Shown here piece by piece: positions 21,926 through 33,984 of a DNA stretch of 64,000 bases. The stretch's first letter is position 1. Each line of letters opens with the position of its first letter. The stretch comes from Mytilus galloprovincialis. Taxonomy: Eukaryota > Mollusca > Bivalvia > Mytilida > Mytilidae. A program made the position numbers and the translations under genes. The stretch covers positions 32,021,440-32,085,439 of the forward strand of contig NC_134841.1 in assembly GCF_965363235.1 (NCBI RefSeq), written 5' to 3'. Below the pieces are notes generated by a model. That model saw only the letters and a program-made list of their open reading frames with translations, was not told the origin of the DNA and made no database searches.

Positions 21926-22499
21926 TCAATGTTTACATTTTTTCATCTATTTATAAGCTGACACAATTTCGTATCATTTATTAGCAATTTTATTATTGAT
22001 CTTTGAAGATCATCCAATTACATTTACCGTTAGAAAGTGGCTACACGTTACCAGCCATCGTTACATAGTAGCCATGTGTTTTGTGGGGATACCTTGGGAA
22101 TGTTGTGTATTCAAAAGTTACGGTAAAAATCAATGTTTTCTTCATTATATTTCCATGCATACACAAGTCATAACAGCTAGTCCATTCTTAACAGACCTCA
22201 CAAGATAAAAAGACACATTTAACTGTCTGCTTTAGCAAAAATTCGTGTAAATAAGCCTGATGGGTCGTTTTGAATTCAAACACAGCAGAGAAACACGTGG
22301 TACATTTGTAGATTGTTTATGTTTGACAGTTTGTTTATCTTAATTGCACGTTGATGTTACTACATGTATATACTTAGCAATAACCTTTATCGTGTTATAC
22401 TTTCAAGAGTTATATAATAAATCTTGCCTAAGAAACACGTCTAGCGAGGTGCAGGGACTTCCTTTACTAGGTCTTTAAAAGGTGAGGGTGTAATGATGT

Positions 22500-24173
22500 T
22501 TACAAATTACCATATTTACTGTACATTACAGCATTTTTTTGCATTTGATATGTTTCATATACATGTACATTTTATGTACACAAAGAACAATAGAGCAAAT
22601 GAACATACATGGGTTTAATTCCCACCCTAGGTATAAATTTTGATACTCATTATAGGTTGGAACAAATAGAGCAGATAATGATTGCAATTGACAATAATGT
22701 AATGTCTAAAATGCTGATTGATGGGGCCAAGTCCTCAACATCATTTTTTTTCTAAGTATACAGCAGCTCCAGTCTAAGGATTAGTAAGAGAATACTTTAC
22801 ATATCTAGTCCAATGGCTAAATCCTGTCTTTTTTGTCTCTGATATTTCCTTATTTATATTATCATTTCTATTATTCTCTTGTACATGTAGTAAGACAAAA
22901 GCTATTGAAACTCTTATTTTCCTCATTTGCCTGAAAACAATGGAATGTATTCATTGTTGATGTATGTATAGTGACTTGTAATTTAACTGTCACTGCTAAC
23001 AGACACTTGGACTCTGGTACGTTTCTAGACTGTTTGGCAATTATACCATATTTAAATGTCAGTTTCCCCTTTATAACTTTTTAAGAAAAGAATTTAATGA
23101 TGATATAATAATAAGTTGTAAACAATTTGAAAAGTTAAGCACAAGTGCCAAATTTAATTGGCTTTTTATTCAAGAAAACCTAGAGGTATTGAAAAGTGTT
23201 GCAATTTAAAATAAATGTTTTGAACTCAGAAAACTATCAATAAAGTACAGATATTGTTTTAATTAAGACTTTGAGAATATTTGCCAGTTAATAGAAGATA
23301 TAATTAGGTTGCCTTTTTTTCTAATATATGTGTGGCTCTGATATGGCTGTGGTTTAAAATCTAAGAATGAAGTTACATTGTAGTTATGATATTCATATTT
23401 ATCTGATTTATATCAACATTATTATGTGTCAATTATAAAAATCATTGTAATACATTATTTTGCTCTTCAAGGGCCCTTAAATTGGAATAAGATATCTTAT
23501 CTATCTTTCTCTTTATTTTAGTACTAACAGGTTAACTTTTAAAAGTATCTTCTAAAGTAAGTGAGATGTCGACAAGCTTGATTGTAAATCCAGATTACAA
23601 TGTATATCATAAGTTTTTTTATAAAAGTAAATAATGTGATTATAAATTGATTATCTCAATTAAAAGAACTGACATTCTGATTTGATACTATGAGATTATT
23701 TCTGATATCAGAATATATAATAAATATCTCATTGTTGTGAATGTCCTTTTTTTCAAAAAAATTCTGAACATACTGTTTTTAAGTCAGTTTTGTTTTTGTC
23801 TGAGACTACTATAACATGGGAAGTGACCAATCTCTATGTTATACATTGTAGTAGTCTCAGGTTTTTGTTTTTGTAGTCCAATTGACTATGCATTTAAGAG
23901 CAGGTAAATATGAATTTGGATTTAATTTGAAGTTGATTTAGTATATTTTATGACATAATACCCCAATTTTATTTCAACAAAGCAGCTTAGTTTATTATTC
24001 AATCAATAATTTAATTGAAAGGACTCAACAGTTGGTTGCAGGACTTTTGAACTCAAATATATAAGGGAAAAAAATAAAGCAAAACTTGAAATAATACATA
24101 TAATAGGAATTATGAGAACTGCATGATATCAGATTGCAATACAGCTTTTGTTCAGTTATCTTTGTGTTGATTA
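22500..24173. other. Intergenic, no gene recognised
   Basis: AT-rich with only chance frames. Two minor features were noted: a hairpin at 23796-23861, and a ~65-bp sequence at 23485-23550 that recurs at 24530-24600 (CTCTTTATTTTAGTACTAAC). Confidence 0.5.
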
Positions 24174-24379
24174 CTGTAAATTCAGAAATTATTGCGAGGT
24201 TTTTATTATTGCGAATAATGCGACTGAGTTGTAAACGCAATAATTAAAACTCGCATTTTGTAATATTTGAACTGACTTAAGCATGACTTTTCTCAAAATC
24301 GTAAAAATTAAAATCGCATTCAAGTGTAAAATGACAAAATCGCAATAATAAATGCACGCAATAATTTCTGAATTTACAG
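24174..24379. mobile_element. TA-flanked MITE, copy D (best-preserved)
   Basis: Begins CTGTAAATTCAGAAATTATT and ends with the inverse, directly flanked by TA on each side. The interior alternates GCGAATAATGCGACTGAGTT- and AAAATCGCATTCAAG-type blocks shared with the other copies. Length is 206 bp. Confidence 0.85.
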
Positions 24380-25550
24380 TATTATGTTTTAAATCCCTTT
24401 CTGGTTCTTTGGATGATCAGATTTTTTTCTCTTGATTAAGGCAAGCAACAGAACTTGTACATCTTATATAGTTTCTTATCTCAGGATGAATCCAGACAAT
24501 TTTAAACATGGGTGGTGGTATTCTCAACCAAGATATCTTATCTTATCTTATACCACATCTCTTTATTTTAGTACTAACAGCTTAACTTTTAAAAGCAAAG
24601 ATGTACATATATATATTTGATAAAAAAAACCTGTTATATTTAAGCAATATTATATTTTTCTTAAATCCTGAATTATAATCTTTTGTTAATATTGTGATTA
24701 TTGTAATTTTTGAATTGAAAGGTAGGAAACCAATTAAGGTTTGTTTTTATGCAATTTCAAATCAAGTATAGCTGTAGGACAATGTATATGATAAAAGATT
24801 TATCAGACATTTGAAAATTTATCTAATTAGCACAAACTAAATTAAAAGTTGGACAAATATCTTGTTTAATATAAGCAAATTTTTTTGTATGTACTTGGAC
24901 TGGACATGTAAATTGCATTGACTATATAGTACTTGTATTTTGTTTACATTTTTTTTTCATCATTTTTTAATATCTGTTCACTTTATTTGATCCATATTTT
25001 AACTTCCAAAAACTGCACCTTGAAATACATATAAAGTCTGGAAGAGGTCAGAAGACAAACAGCAAACTCTTTATAAAGCCATATTCAATTGAAGTCAAAA
25101 TGATTCAGAGATCAATGATGATAAAATGTAATGGATGACACAATGTTCATGTATGTCTGTGAGTGAAATTTTGTGGTTTATAATAAATAGATGAAGTTTG
25201 AAGTTATCATTTTAAAATATATAAACATGATAAAACAAAATTCTTTCTAAAAAGAACTAACGTTATATTAAATGTTAATTCATTCTTATCATTCAAAATG
25301 TTTTTTGGTTTTTTAATTCATTGTAATCAGATGTAATCATGATTACCTATGCCAATGTAATCATTAATTTAATCAGAAATGAAGAAATGAAGGAAATCAT
25401 TAATTTAATTTAATCATACAAATGACAAAGTAATTGTAATTTAATTATTTACATTGAAAGTAATCAGACCCATCTCTGATAACCTGTAAATACTTGAACA
25501 AAATGTCATATTCAACCTTTCCATGACTATTTTAATGTTATAACAGTAGA
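24380..25550. other. Intergenic, no gene recognised
   Basis: AT-rich sequence. The stretch at 25320-25460 repeats TAATCAT/TAATTTAAT-like words but has no clear unit. Confidence 0.5.
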
Positions 25551-25557
25551 GGAACAT

Positions 25558-26156
25558 CAGAGCTCCAGATAAGGTGCGTATTTGCGTGATCACGCAATAC
25601 AAATAATAAAAAACCTAATGCAATTGCTCATTGCAGGGTTCAATAACCCAATTAATTCAAAGGAAAACCCAATTATATTCCAAAACCATGAGTTCTCAAC
25701 CTTTTATTGGCTACCATTTGCGTTATTTACCCTTATCTGTTTACAATGGTCGCGTAAACTATTTTTATAATATTTATAATTGGAAATTTCTTTTTGTTCT
25801 AAAAATAGATCCCTGCATCAAGTAGCTGAAATGGGTCCCTGTTAGAGTTTTCCGTTGCTCAATAGGTACACGTGTTTTTGAAAACATTTCGATCTTCTCG
25901 GCGTTTATCCAATTAGCGTGTGTCATGAAGTCATATTTTTTTCGCATTGCTTGGGATTTATCATTACATACATTGAATTAAAACAAAAGTGAATGTCACC
26001 CAATACATTAAGGAGCTTGGTGGTGAAAAACCCAATTTGATATTAACATGAGGGGTGAATTGGAATTGATAATGCAATCAAAAAACTTTATCACCCAATT
26101 ATATAAGAAAATGGTGGGTAAAAAACCCAATATGTGAATTCTTATCTGGAGCTCTG
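25558..26156. mobile_element. 599-bp MITE with CAGAGCTCCAGATAAG TIRs
   Basis: A 16-bp perfect terminal inverted repeat (CAGAGCTCCAGATAAG) with a 7-bp direct repeat GGAACAT on both sides (25551-25557 and 26157-26163). There is no coding capacity. The superfamily is uncertain: 7-bp duplications are seen in few groups, Dada being one. Fragments occur at 21566 and possibly 31915-31960 (CCAATTCACCCCTCAAG). Confidence 0.85.
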
Positions 26157-26421
26157 GGAACATGGAACATTGAAAAGTTATTCAAGAAATCATCGAAATA
26201 TATCTACAATCATTAATTTTACTTGAATTTACTGTTGTGTGAACTTGCAATATCCTACGATGCGAATACCGAGTTATCTCCCTTAGATCTCTTTCTCGCA
26301 CCGAATAAGCTGACACAATTGCGTACCTGGGGTTTTTGTGATCTGATAGACTAAAATATAAACCAAAAAATGATTTTACTTCATACTTTATACCCCTCAA
26401 CATGTTACCAAACCTATTTAA

Positions 26422-26831
26422 GGATGTACTAAGGTGAGGTTTTGGAATTTGTGTCAAATGTTCAGACTCCTTGGTGTGTTTCCATACAATACAATGTAAA
26501 ATATTTTGCCCCATAACACCCATTTATTTTTTCAGATAAGACTTAATCATGTTAATAGCTCATGAAAGGTCATTTACCAAAATTTTAGAAGATTCTTGAT
26601 TTTCTTTCTTTTGTTTTGTGACCCAAATGATACCACTATGCAAATATAAGGTAAAAGTCTGAGTCAGCCTTTTCCCGCCATATATTAAATCTCAAATATC
26701 TCGAAAAGGAGGTCCATGACCTACAATGTATCAATATTTTTAGCTTAACCTTATCTTTAATTGATGATCTACCAGCTCATAGTATCAATTTTAATTTCTT
26801 AATTTTTACCTAACCTCACCTAAGTACATCC
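26422..26831. mobile_element. TTAA-flanked MITE, copy 1 (piggyBac/Kolobok-type)
   Basis: Inverted ends GGATGTACTAAGGTGAGGTT and its complement (AACCTCACCTAAGTACATCC), flanked by TTAA at 26418-26421 and 26832-26835. Length is 410 bp, non-coding. A second copy lies at 56640-57145. TTAA duplication is diagnostic of piggyBac- or Kolobok-type transposases. Confidence 0.85.
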
Positions 26832-27487
26832 TTAAGGGGTCATCCATAATTGTCAACCATTTTCCAAAGTGTACAAAATGTACACTCGGGAGAAAGGGGT
26901 TAAAAAATCAACATTTTTACAGTACGTTTTTTTTTATTTCCGAAATTAGCAGTTATTTCGTGTCCGTAGGCATGGTAGGGAAGGTCGATGTATAAAATTG
27001 AGAATTGGCTTGGGTGTGTTTCTCTTCTTATTTCTTCTTTATTATTTTCACTTGATGATATTTATTTCGTTATCATAATTCTCCTCAATCCGGATTGAAC
27101 GATTAAAAGATCAAATCATATGAAAACTAAATCTTTCAAAAATGTGAACTAGTAAAATTATTTAAACAAAAAGTTTGCAAGCATTTCTCATTACCCCCGA
27201 TTGTCAATTTCAGCTGCTTTATTATAGATCGTTATCGTTTCACTCTGTTTAATAAACAAAATCGATGGAAACACTAAATTCTTTGAATGTTTTGATTTTG
27301 ACAAGACACCATTTTGTGAAAAGATTTTAAACTGGTCCTTTGATTAATTTTCTTGTAATGCATTCCAAAATAGTAAACCAGTAAACCGGAAGTAAACTTA
27401 TTTTTCTTAGTATAAGCCTCTTCTAATTAGGAGCACCTCCATATGAAGTTTAACCTTAACTTAAAAAATATCCAGTATATATGCATA

Positions 27488-29849
27488 CGGCCTAGCCAAG
27501 ATCAGATGTGCATTTCATATTGGGTCTATGTTATGGGCTTGTAAAGACAAGAAAATAAACTTTACATAAGTAATACATCTTTGAACTGAAGAAGAGAATG
27601 ATGGGTTTCACAATGAATATCAAATATCTTGTATAGGTGTTACCGTTTTGAAAAAAACCACTAAAATACATGCTGAAAATGGTCAAAATTTCACGTTATG
27701 TTGTTTCATTTAAAATTTCACTGTTTTTATCAATTGATAGTTAATAAGTGAACTTAATTTGAACTACATTATTGGTTTACTGTTATAGACAATTTATTCA
27801 TCTTTCTTTTACTGGTTGTTGCAACAAAAAATCTTCAGTGGTTACAAAGTTATGGTAAAAAGTTGAATACTATGCGCTTGTTATGCAATTTTGTACTTTT
27901 GGTTTTGGCTTGCTCAGTGTAGTGATAAAAGAGAAAAATAAATCAAATTTATGCTATTATGTGTTTTGTTTTCTCTTCCAGTATATACATTATCAAAAAC
28001 TACCTCATTTATCAAAATTGCAGTACCCTAGCTGGAGATATATGCCATCAAAGTTGGATATACAAATAAAGTGAAAAAATGTCTTGTCCGTAGACATGCA
28101 TTCCCTAGTAAACTGGAAGCATAATTACATTAATGTTGCATTGCTAAGTTCCTGTTCTTTTGTAGATATGAAAACACTACTAACATTTTTTTCTTCCATC
28201 TATTAATAGAGGAAAAAATTCAAAAATATGTCAGAATGTCTTGTCCGTAGACACATGTCTTGTCCGTAGACATGTCTTTTTAACAATATTGCTTGGCTTT
28301 ATGGGTCTTAATTAGTCCTATGTGTTGTTTAAACTTAGAAATATCTTATATTTAATAAATAAATGGTAATTTAAGTGTTCTCAATTTTTGTAAAATTACT
28401 TTACAGGAGTGGATTTTAAAAAGTGTCAGATTATCAGTTATAAAAAGCATACCTTATTTTACTTCAATATTGTTTATTCCAGTTGCTGCATACCTTAAAA
28501 GATTAACTAAATCAAATGAAGAAAAAGTACTTCTCTCTCTCTAACTTTATCTTTTGCATTTCAGTATTAACAGCAGACGAGGACGTGTCTACGGACAAGA
28601 CACTTATACATAACAAGTATTAAATTCAATTATTTGTCTGCTATGGAACTTAAATCTTATTTATAGGTGATGAAAGTTATCTATTCAAATTAAAACTCAG
28701 TATTTTTAACATAAATATAGTCACAATTAATTCTTACAGATTTTTTTTTTAACTGAAATTGTCTTGTCCGTAGACATTACCACAATATATTTGTATCCAA
28801 TTTCCTTGAGTTCAGCCTAATTTGATAGGTAAAATGTATGTTATTTTTTCAAGAGAACACATTCAACTATGTCAAAATTGAGTTTTAATAATAGTTTGAT
28901 TGTTTTAAACAGTCAGATATATGGATTTCAGTTAAAAGAATGTGTCTTCATTTTGGCTTAATCAATAAATTATTGAGATATGTAAAGAATTATGGCTACA
29001 TTTTTATATTTTCCAAAATTTAAAAAACACAGCTTAAAATTTAATTAGTAACTTTTAATCTTAACTTTAACAATCATCTTTGAAAGCATTTAATTGAATA
29101 TCAATAAAATGTCTTGTCCGTAGACATAATAATTATCAAAATGTATTTGTTTCCATTTTCCTCGAAGTTAAGCATCATTTGATAGATAAACTTGATAAAA
29201 TGTATGGTTTTTTTTTCAAGAGAACACTTTCAGCTATATCAAAATTAGGTTTTAATAATGCATTTCATTAAATATGAATACAATGTCTTGTCCGTAGACA
29301 AAACATATAAATAGTATTGCTAAGTTTGATTGTTTATTGTAAGAATATGCATCAAGTTATTTTAATGTTCGATACACCAAAAGAAAGGTTTTTTTTGGAA
29401 GTTTTGTTATTTATAGATAAGTTTAGATACAGTTTTATCAGATAAGATTAATGATCAAAGAAAGCTACTGTTGTTTGAAATAACTGTGAGTTAAACATGT
29501 TCTTGTCATTTTTTTTTCAATTAAAATGTTTGATATTCAATAATTCTAAACATATTTTGTTGTCTTTGTCATTGACCAAAAATCTGACACTGGTGACCAT
29601 GTCTTGAAGGCAACCATTAAAGAAAATTATACAGTTTTTAAACACCATTTATTTAATAAAAATATTAAATATTTCTTCCAAAAACTGCATGTAATTATAT
29701 AAATGCTTCCAGTGTTAGCCTAACGATGGCAATTTTTCATAATTTAAACCATTTTTTAACCAAAATATCAAAAGAGTTTTTCCCTGAGGTGATACTCATT
29801 TTTGACTTCAGGTGAAACACAAAATGCACATCTGATCTTGGCTAGGCCG
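27488..29849. mobile_element. 2.4 kb TIR element with repeated 17-bp palindromes
   Basis: Perfect 28-bp terminal inverted repeat (CGGCCTAGCCAAGATCAG, then ATGTGCATTT). No clear target duplication was seen (CATA on the left, ACAA on the right). The interior has no reading frame but holds seven exact copies of TGTCTTGTCCGTAGACA. It is nested in the 4.7 kb element. Confidence 0.75.
28080..29300. repeat. TGTCTTGTCCGTAGACA palindromes with ~174-bp spacing
   Basis: Exact copies at 28080, 28237, 28256, 28586 (inverted), 28760, 29110 and 29284. Each has 5-bp inverted arms TGTCT/AGACA around TGTCCGT. From 28237 the offsets are 349, 174, 350 and 174 bp, so most fit a 174.5-bp ladder with two missing rungs. 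The sequence between 28760 and 29110 is clearly repeated after 29110 (CAAGAGAACACATTCAACTA versus CAAGAGAACACTTTCAGCTA), which shows a decayed tandem array of about 350-bp (2 x 174) units. Confidence 0.85.
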
Positions 29850-30273
29850 ACAAACGATAATAGTGACTGTGCCATGAATGGCAAATTTACAGGGACCTTT
29901 TAAATAGAAATACAGGCAAGAAATTTAAAAACTTTAAATGTTTTAAAACATTACTCTTTTATTGATTGCTGTCTTGAGCTCTGATTCCACAAGAACTGTC
30001 AGTCCATCCTTTACCAATGCAATATAACCATGCATTTCCCTTTCTTTGATTCTTTATAGCATAATTTATGTGCCCTTTTGTTTATCTTTTGCATGCTCTA
30101 GGTGCCCTTTGTGTGATAGGGGAAACACTAATCTTTGTACTCTTTATTCTGACAAAACACAAGCATCACAGACAGATGTCATCAAATAAAACAGGCAGAT
30201 ATGTTTTAGTTTATTTTCAATGCAAATTTCTATATTAAACTAAAATATAATAAACAGGATCTTCTTTTTATTA

Positions 30274-31211
30274 GGCCAGGGTTTTTTAATTTGTTGGTTT
30301 ACGGATTTTACCAATGAAAAAGTCGGGTCGGTCGGTCTGCAAAAAAAAGAAAAAAAATATGCTATTTTGTCATCATTTCTTAGATTTTAGTTCGATGAAA
30401 TCAGCTGTCATAAACATCGCATGACATTCTAATAATTTCCCGTAAACAAAAAGTGGACGGGGACTGCTTGGATATCGTCATTTCACAAACATGAAAAACA
30501 GATTCGCGTAGCTCTTAATCAATTCCCGATAACTTGGTGGGCTTGGTGAATTACGATCTTCAAGCACGAAAACTGATAAAGAAGAAAAAATGTAAAAACG
30601 TCGTACGAAAATAAGTTTCAACACACATGTCAACAAACGTAATGGACTCGTCCACTGGAAAAAAACGAGAATATCGGATAAATCTGTTGTCATGCATTCC
30701 CGTTTTTTTTTGGACAAATGGACGATATTTTTTTATGATCTATGAAGCAAGAAAATTTCAAATGATTTGTTAATATTTAGTACTTTAACTTGACGTCTTC
30801 TACCTGTCCACATTTGGACAAGTCTATTTCTATCAGATGATGCATCTTACGGACTGATGACAAATACGGTAAACGAATTGATTTTGTAATTGGTTTTAAA
30901 CACAGGTTTCGTTTCGCAAAATTATTTTGGCAAACCACATTTCAAGGTCAGTTATAATTGATTTGTCTATTTTTAGAAACGTAAAATGGAAGTTTTATTT
31001 TTTTCACTACAGAAAGTGTTATCAATTTTAATAGTGATTAATGCATTTCATTTCATAAAAAAACGAGTATTTTAATTATTTTTTAGGGATAATGCATTTG
31101 TTACGGTCGGCGGGAATAAAAAAGCATGAAAAGTGAATTTTATTTTTATTCTGGAAATCGGCAAAATCGGATCGGCGGATCCGTAAACCAACAAATTAAA
31201 AAATTCTGGCC
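30274..31211. mobile_element. 938-bp Harbinger-like MITE (TTA duplication)
   Basis: Inverted ends GGCCAGGGTTTTTTAATT, then TGTTGGTTTACGGAT; the right end is the complement with small differences. TTA lies on both sides (30271-30273 and 31212-31214). A 3-bp TWA duplication with GG-starting ends fits PIF/Harbinger. A 79-codon minus-strand frame inside shows no recognisable domain. Confidence 0.8.
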
Positions 31212-31248
31212 TTAAGAATGATTGATTCCTCTCTTAAAATCTGAAAAT

Positions 31249-31473
31249 GAGGCCCCTCATGGGGGGGTCCTAGTAATCACATAATCACCATTTTTTTGCC
31301 AATATAATCACATAATCATTAAATATTTGCTTATCTTTAGTAATCAAATAATCATAAACTAAAAATACAGTCCTAGGTAATCAAATAATCATGAAATATT
31401 TGGCTTAATAATCAAATAATCATTAAAAAAACGGCCAAGTAATCACATAATCAAAAATCCCATGAGGGCCCTC
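31249..31473. mobile_element. 225-bp MITE filled with TAATCA(A/C)ATAATCA repeats
   Basis: Inverted ends GAGGCCCCTCATGGG and its near-complement (one mismatch in 15), with the 6-bp direct repeat GAAAAT at 31243-31248 and 31474-31479. The interior is about six copies of TAATCAAATAATCAT spaced 30-40 bp apart. Confidence 0.8.
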
Positions 31474-31575
31474 GAAAATGGTTGATGTACACTTTTTGAG
31501 GGAGGGTGGGGGGTCTGAAAAAGTGTACGTTTTGTACACTTTGGAAAATGGTTCACAATTATGGATGACCCCTAA

Positions 31576-33183
31576 GGAATTATTAAGGATTTTCCATGGA
31601 CCTACCAAATTTTCATAAAAAAAGTTTCACTTAACTTGTGAATTTATAACATTTTAACAACACTAAAAAATTTTAATTATAACTATATAAAATAAGGAAG
31701 CTAATTCAATCCATAATTGAACACTTTGGTTTTTATTAATGTACGAATACAAATAAGACCATGCAAGTCCAAAAACCACAAGGCATGCACTTTTACCAAA
31801 AAAGGGTAAACTTTGACCTTTTATCACGTGACCAATGTCTTGACCTTAGAAGCCATCAATTTGTTTGCTGTCCAACTGTTTACCCATTATATTTTATGTA
31901 ATTGAGCGAAACAGTTTTTTCAATTGCATTTTTAATTCCAATTCACCCCTCAAGCAAATATAAATAAAAATAATGCACAGAAAATGATTAGAAGTGTTGA
32001 AAACATAATGTTTATTTATTTGCATTAATGTTGTTTTTTTTAAACTGCATGCGCAATAGTCCATGGGTATTTTTGAATATTATTTTTTTATGTCGCATGC
32101 TCCACAAGTTTACAATGCATAAATAAAAATACAATTTAAATGCGCACCACATATTAGTTTCTGGAAAAAAAACATTTATATTTATCTAATATAAAAATGT
32201 TGAGGGAGCATGCTGAATGAATTAGTTATATTTATTCATACAAGACATGTCATAAGGACTGCCTGGGGGGAAAAACAGTATAATTGCTGATGCCAGCTAG
32301 GCTTTTGCAATGTCAGAGTATAATCTTTATTTTAATATGCATTATATGCACGAATTTATTTTGTTATGCAGATATAGGATATAATTCAACTTGTACTTGT
32401 TTTCGCAGTAAACAGGTTTTGTTTAATCAATATATTATCAAAATGGCCGTCGAGTTATCTTCCGGATCAATAACAAAAACTGTGTCACTTAAATGTCGAC
32501 GATTCAATGTGTAATTTCGGATGGCAATTAATTATGTATTATTGCAATAGTGCATCAGTTTTAGAATGTTGTTGTCGATAGTATCTTACCATGGGTTACG
32601 TTATCGATGTTTTGAAAGTATGTTGACTAGTTGGAGAAAAATCATCCTCTTTTTTTTTCGATCAGCATGTCACGTGATCTATCCCACAATTCTCGAAAAC
32701 CGCTTAACAAGCAAGGTAAACATGTGAAATGAAAGTACAAAAATAACTTATTTGGCTTGTACAAATTATATCGATAAGTATACAAATTTATAAATATTAC
32801 AAATGTTGAAAATCTATACATGGGCAAAATATTAGAACTAACATTTCCATATAAACCTACCTCCCCCTTTTTCTACCCTTATAGTATTTGCTTAGTGATT
32901 ACACAACAATTTACTGACATACTGTATACAATTGCCCATAGATTAAACAATTTATGTCAGATTTGCATAAAAGAGTTTTTACATTCTGTATTCATTGAAG
33001 CATTGTGACTGTCTGATCATGAGATGCACAATAATGTTAGTGATATATTCATGAATGACATTTAGAAAGAACCTAATTAACTTATTATACTGCAAAATAT
33101 AGTAATTTCGTTCCCTATCCATTCCTTACCCGACAAAAAACATTTCATCCCTGACTCATCCCTGACCATTTTGTACTAACTAA
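31576..33183. other. Intergenic, no gene recognised
   Basis: AT-rich with only short chance frames. At 31915-31960 a short segment resembles the interior of the 25558 MITE. Confidence 0.5.
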
Positions 33184-33393
33184 GATCTGCTTACCCTTCC
33201 TGAGCAACTGAGAATCACCCCTAGTTTTTGGTGGGGTTCGTGTTGTTTATTCTTTAGTTTTCTATGTTGTACATGTTATGTGTTCTATTGTTTGTCTGTT
33301 TGTCCTTTTCATTTTTAGACATGGTGTTATCAGTTTAATTTCGATTTAGGTGTTTGACTGTCCCTCTGGTATCTTTCGTCCCTCTTTTTCATA
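33184..33393 (+). repeat. Mussel repeat H fragment
   Basis: Contains CCCTAGTTTTTGGTGGGGTT and TTTGTCTGTTTGTCCTTTTC, shared with 53400-53585. I recognise it as the end region of an abundant mussel dispersed element whose class I cannot assign from this fragment. Confidence 0.55.
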
Positions 33394-33700
33394 CCTGATG
33401 GAATATTTTATGTTCGCCATTTTCTTCCAATTACATGAATTATGATGTATTAAATTTCTATGTATGCTATTTCGTTACTTTATCAATTATATTTAAAATT
33501 TCATACATGTATGCCATACTGCACCTCATGAATAATTTATATGCATGTGGACCATTTTGTACCTAAGTTATGGATAACAGTTATATATACATGGCTTCTT
33601 CTTAAGTGAATATCAGCTTGTGTCCCTTTTCACTTCATTTTTCGGCAAAAGCAAGTTCATAACAGTAAAAACAGTTACCGATAATTTTTCCTCTTAAGGT

Positions 33701-33945
33701 TAAAATTGAGAATGGAAATGGGGAATGTGTCAAAGAGACAACAACCCGACCAAACAAAAAACAACAGCAGAGGGTCACCAACAGGTCTTCAATGTAGCGA
33801 GAAATTCCCACACCTGGAGGCGTCCTTCAGCTGGCCCCTAAACAAATATATACTAGTCCAGTGATAATGAACGCCATACTAATTTCCAAATTGTACACAA
33901 GAAACTAAAATTAAAATAATACAAGACTAACAAAGGCCAGTAGGA
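33701..33945 (+). repeat. Mussel repeat C, copy 1
   Basis: Begins AATTGAGAATGGAAATGGGG and contains AAAGAGACAACAACCCGACC, GGTCTTCAATGTAGCGAGAA and CCAGTGATAATGAACGCCAT. Other copies are at 39729, 59971 and (inverted) 60898, with a 40-bp scrap at 36652. Confidence 0.7.
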
Positions 33946-33984
33946 ATTAACATAAAGCTTGATCTATCTTCAAAATTGCATAGA

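Larger units (their letters stand above)
26836..31572. mobile_element. 4.7 kb TIR element (TAA target duplication) hosting three other insertions
   Basis: Left end GGGGTCATCCATAATTGT, then AACCATTTTCCAAAGTGTAC; the right end is the inverted copy with two differences in about 50 bp. TAA flanks both sides (26833-26835 and 31573-31575), as expected for PIF/Harbinger-like elements. It starts inside the right-hand TTAA duplication of the preceding MITE. About 3.5 kb of its length is other elements (27488-29849, 30274-31211 and 31249-31473), leaving about 1.2 kb of its own. No transposase is visible. Confidence 0.7.

Noticed and set aside
28080-29300. Regularly repeated TGTCTTGTCCGTAGACA considered as a CRISPR-like array
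   Set aside because: The intervals are 19-350 bp, not uniform short spacers. The intervals themselves are repeated, and the genome is eukaryotic. A decayed tandem array in a transposon explains it.
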